Positions 12,809-14,917 of a stretch of 14,917 bases of DNA are shown here, piece after piece. This stretch comes from CAZLKN01 sp964560135. Lineage in GTDB: Bacteria > Actinomycetota > JAICYB01. Every line of letters begins with the position of its first letter. Position 1 is the first letter of the stretch. Position numbers and translations under genes: made by a program. The DNA is taken from positions 1 to 14,917 of the forward strand of contig CAZLKN010000066.1 in NCBI GenBank assembly GCA_964560135.1, given 5' to 3'. The notes under the pieces are model-generated. The model was not told where the DNA came from and did no database searches. It saw only the letters and a program-made list of their open reading frames with translations.

Positions 12809-13567
12809 TCAGTCCACGTGGGCGTCGAGCCAGGCGACGATGTCCGCGAGAACCTTGTCCTTCTCCGGCTCGTTGAGGACCTCGTGGTAGAGCCCGTGGT
12901 AGCGCTGCACCTGCTTGTCCACCACGACGAGCTCCACATAGACGTAGTCGGCCCCCGAGATGTCGCAGATCTGATCGTGCGCGCCGTGGATGATCAATGT
13001 GGACACGTTGATCTGCGGAACCGCGGCGCTCGCCCGCTGCGTTGCCTCCATCGACATCGCCACCAGCTCCGATGGGACGCGGTCGTAGAAGACCAGCTCG
13101 TCCTGCTTGTAGGCCTCCACCACCTGCGGGTCGCGTGAGATCAGCTCGGGCGGGACACCCTCCCCGGAGCCCAACGCCTGCAGCACGGCCGGGCCCGGCA
13201 TCAACGCCGTCCCCGACAGGATCAAGCCGTCCAGCGTCCCTGCCGGCATCTCGGCGACCGCGGGCAGAGCCAGCAGCGTCCCCATGGAGTGGGCAAGCAG
13301 GAACGTCTTCTCGTGCGCCCCGGAGGCGCGGGCACAGAACGAGATCACGTCGTTGATGAGCGTCTGCAGATCCCCGCCCATGTCGCCGGGGAACCCGACG
13401 GAGCGTCCGTGCCCGCGCAGGTCCGCCGCGTACACCGTGTAGCCGGCCTGGTTGAGGGCCCGAGCGACATGCTCGTAGCGCCCGGAGTGCTCGGCCAGCC
13501 CGTGGACGATCACCACGCCCGCTTTGGCGTCGGTTACCGACCATACCTGCTCATGAAGCTCACTCAT
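12809..13567 (-). CDS. Alpha/beta hydrolase, monoacylglycerol lipase-like (252 aa)
   Basis: This serine hydrolase of the alpha/beta fold (Hydrolase_4 group) probably cleaves monoacylglycerols or similar short esters. Diagnostic features: the oxyanion segment VHGLAEHSGRYEHVA (21-35), where HG..EHSGRY is characteristic of monoacylglycerol lipases, AADLRGHGRS (48-57), the nucleophile S94 in LLAHSMGTLLA (alanine in place of the first glycine of GHSMG), D198 in IIHGAHDQICD and H228 in YHGLYHEVLNEPEKD. Length is short but normal for bacterial members. There is no signal peptide or membrane segment, so it should be cytosolic or loosely membrane-associated through its cap region (about 125-180). The start ATG at 13567 has GGGAGG about 5 bases upstream. 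It lies 75 bases downstream of the MFS gene on the same strand; co-transcription is possible. Confidence 0.93.
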   Translation of the reverse strand: MSELHEQVWSVTDAKAGVVIVHGLAEHSGRYEHVARALNQAGYTVYAADLRGHGRSVGFPGDMGGDLQTLINDVISFCARASGAHEKTFLLAHSMGTLLALPAVAEMPAGTLDGLILSGTALMPGPAVLQALGSGEGVPPELISRDPQVVEAYKQDELVFYDRVPSELVAMSMEATQRASAAVPQINVSTLIIHGAHDQICDISGADYVYVELVVVDKQVQRYHGLYHEVLNEPEKDKVLADIVAWLDAHVD

Positions 13568-13642
13568 TGGTCCTCCCGGCTCTCGCGTCCCGCTCTTCCT
13601 AGCACGCCCGGGGGCCGTGACGCCCGGCTGGACGAACGGTGC

Positions 13643-14911
13643 TCAGCCCCCGGCCCCCGGGCCCGAGGTCTCCCTCGCCACCACGGCGAACACGGTGGAG
13701 GCGGCGGCCATGGCGGCGGCGTTCGCCACCAGCGCCCAGCCGAAGGACGTCGCGTCGGCGAGCGCCCCGAGGAGCACCGGACCGGCCACGAACCCCAAGT
13801 CCCCGGCCGTGCGGTACATCCCCATGGCCACGCCGCGGAGCTCGGGCGGGGCGATGTCCCCGGCGTAGGCGGCGGGGGCCGGACCGGCGAGGCCCGTCCC
13901 CACCGCGGCCAACACGGTGGCGGCGACGAAGGCGCCGACGCTCGGCGAGACGGCCATGAGGACCAGGCCCACGGCGGCGACGAACCCGCCGGCGACGATG
14001 GCCGGCTTGCGTCCGAAGCGGTCGCTCACGACCGCCGCGGGCGCGATGAGGACGAGGCCGACGACGGCGGCGGCGGTGAACACGCCGCCGAGGGCCCCGG
14101 CCGTCAGGCCGAAGCGCTCGGCCCCCATCAGCGGCATGATCGTCCCGCGACCCCCGGTCCGGATGGAGAAGATGACGGCCGTGATGGCGGCTATGGCGAC
14201 GAAGTCGGCGGAGAGCGCGAACCGGACCCATGCGCGACGACGGGGCGCGGAGCCTCCGTCCTGCGGGACGACCACCAGGGCCGGATCTCCCTCCGCCGGC
14301 GGGACCGACGGGGCGTGGTGGGGATGGTTCGTCTCCGGCAGGCGCAGGACGGCGTAGGCGGCCGCCCCGAGCGCGCCGACACCGACGACGAAGAACGGCA
14401 CCCGCAGCCCGAAGGCCTCGCCCACGAGCCCGCCGATCGCCGGGCCGAGGGTGACGCCGACGAGGAGCGCGCCCTGGTTCGTCCCGAGGAACCGCGCGCG
14501 GTTGCGCGACGTCGAGATGTCGACGAGGTACAGGTACGCGCCGGTCATGTACATCGCCGAGCCGGCCCCCGCGACGAACCGCCAGGCGAGGAGCTCGTAG
14601 ATGCCGGGCGCGAGCCCGGATCCGAACATCCCGACGCTGGTCACCAGCGGCCCGCCGACGAGCAACACGCGCCGGCCGTGACGGTCCGACAGCATCCCGG
14701 CCGGGATGTTCACGACGAGCCGGGCAAGCCCGAAGATCGTGAGGGTCATGCCCACCATGGCCGTCCCCACACCGAAGGCCGCCGCGTACAGCGGCAGGAC
14801 GGGGACGACGACCCCGTGTCCGGCCATGACGATCATCGTCGCCACGCTGATCGCGAGCAGCCGCTCATGCTCGCGCACCCGACCCACCACCCCGCGCAGC
14901 GACTCCACCAC
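13643..14911 (-). CDS. Major facilitator superfamily transporter, drug-efflux-like (422 aa or longer; start uncertain)
   Basis: This integral membrane transporter has about twelve hydrophobic helices in two halves, probably a proton-driven exporter of small molecules. MFS motif A appears twice, as GMLSDRHGRRVLL (about 72-84) in the first half and VVSDRFGRKPAIV (about 294-306) in the second. GTNQGALLVGVTLGPAIGGLVG (about 143-164) has the motif C glycine/proline pattern of the antiporter group. The hydrophilic central loop (about 191-230) is proline- and histidine-rich. The first usable starts are two adjacent GTG codons ending at 14911. Only six bases remain upstream, the frame is still open there and no Shine-Dalgarno sequence can be seen, so the true start may be outside the window. 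Export of a fatty acid or toxic ester linked to the downstream lipase is possible but unsupported. Confidence 0.88.
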   Translation of the reverse strand: MVESLRGVVGRVREHERLLAISVATMIVMAGHGVVVPVLPLYAAAFGVGTAMVGMTLTIFGLARLVVNIPAGMLSDRHGRRVLLVGGPLVTSVGMFGSGLAPGIYELLAWRFVAGAGSAMYMTGAYLYLVDISTSRNRARFLGTNQGALLVGVTLGPAIGGLVGEAFGLRVPFFVVGVGALGAAAYAVLRLPETNHPHHAPSVPPAEGDPALVVVPQDGGSAPRRRAWVRFALSADFVAIAAITAVIFSIRTGGRGTIMPLMGAERFGLTAGALGGVFTAAAVVGLVLIAPAAVVSDRFGRKPAIVAGGFVAAVGLVLMAVSPSVGAFVAATVLAAVGTGLAGPAPAAYAGDIAPPELRGVAMGMYRTAGDLGFVAGPVLLGALADATSFGWALVANAAAMAAASTVFAVVARETSGPGAGG

Positions 14912-14917
14912 CGAACC

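Noticed and set aside
13585..13625. Possible terminator between the MFS and lipase genes.
   Set aside because: Only about five G/C pairs around a 10-base loop and no T run; too weak in this base composition.
1..14917. CRISPR arrays, insertion sequences, toxin-antitoxin or known defence genes.
   Set aside because: No regularly spaced repeats, transposase motifs, terminal inverted repeats or recognisable defence domains were seen on either strand.

Overview
The window is a compact, very GC-rich piece of bacterial chromosome. Coding density is near total, many genes start with GTG or overlap by 4 bases, and nearly every gene type is common in Actinobacteria: paired acyl-CoA dehydrogenases, CaiC/FadD-like ligases, a small 'hydrophobic protein', a monoacylglycerol-lipase-like hydrolase. 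A high-GC actinobacterial lineage is therefore the best guess. No 16S or other phylogenetic marker is present, so the rank below phylum is open. There are no insertion sequences, phage genes, CRISPR arrays or recognisable defence genes. No gene-free stretch exceeds about 180 bases.

Region 1 (3-128, +) is the tail of an unidentified gene. Region 2 (135-5777, all minus) is a tight five-gene operon in the order acyl-CoA synthetase, acyl-CoA dehydrogenase 1, enoyl-CoA hydratase-like crotonase, tandem-domain VOC protein, acyl-CoA dehydrogenase 2. Gaps run from a 4-base overlap to 29 bases. An AraC-family regulator (5868-6680, +) is divergent from it across a 90-base AT-richer promoter region. Together they look like an inducible system that activates a carboxylic acid to its CoA thioester, desaturates it and hydrates it. 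The substrate cannot be read from the sequence. The two dehydrogenases look complementary: one keeps the FAD motif and a likely catalytic glutamate, and the other has lost both. This is the pattern of the heteromeric FadE pairs of steroid degradation.

Region 3 (6691-9219) holds an aldo/keto reductase (minus), divergent from a second crotonase that is translationally coupled to a short-chain dehydrogenase (plus). Region 4 (9264-9372) is tRNA-Cys(GCA) followed by a strong hairpin. The hairpin also ends the converging gene for a secreted protein of unknown function (9397-10122, minus). A 121-residue unidentified gene lies upstream of it (10197-10562, minus).

Region 5 (10692-12799, +) has a 51-residue two-helix membrane protein, then an N-acetylglucosamine-6-phosphate deacetylase-like nagA overlapping by 4 bases with a tandem GNAT acetyltransferase gene. 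This looks like an amino-sugar salvage pair. Region 6 (12809-14911, minus) has a monoacylglycerol-lipase-like hydrolase downstream of an MFS exporter whose start may lie beyond the window.

The most interesting material is the AraC-controlled acyl-CoA operon, in particular the split dehydrogenase pair, a 22-residue active-site-proximal insertion in the crotonase, and the altered metal-ligand pattern in the VOC protein. A shortened NagA active-site region and an unrecognised secreted protein follow. I found no clearly new type of system.
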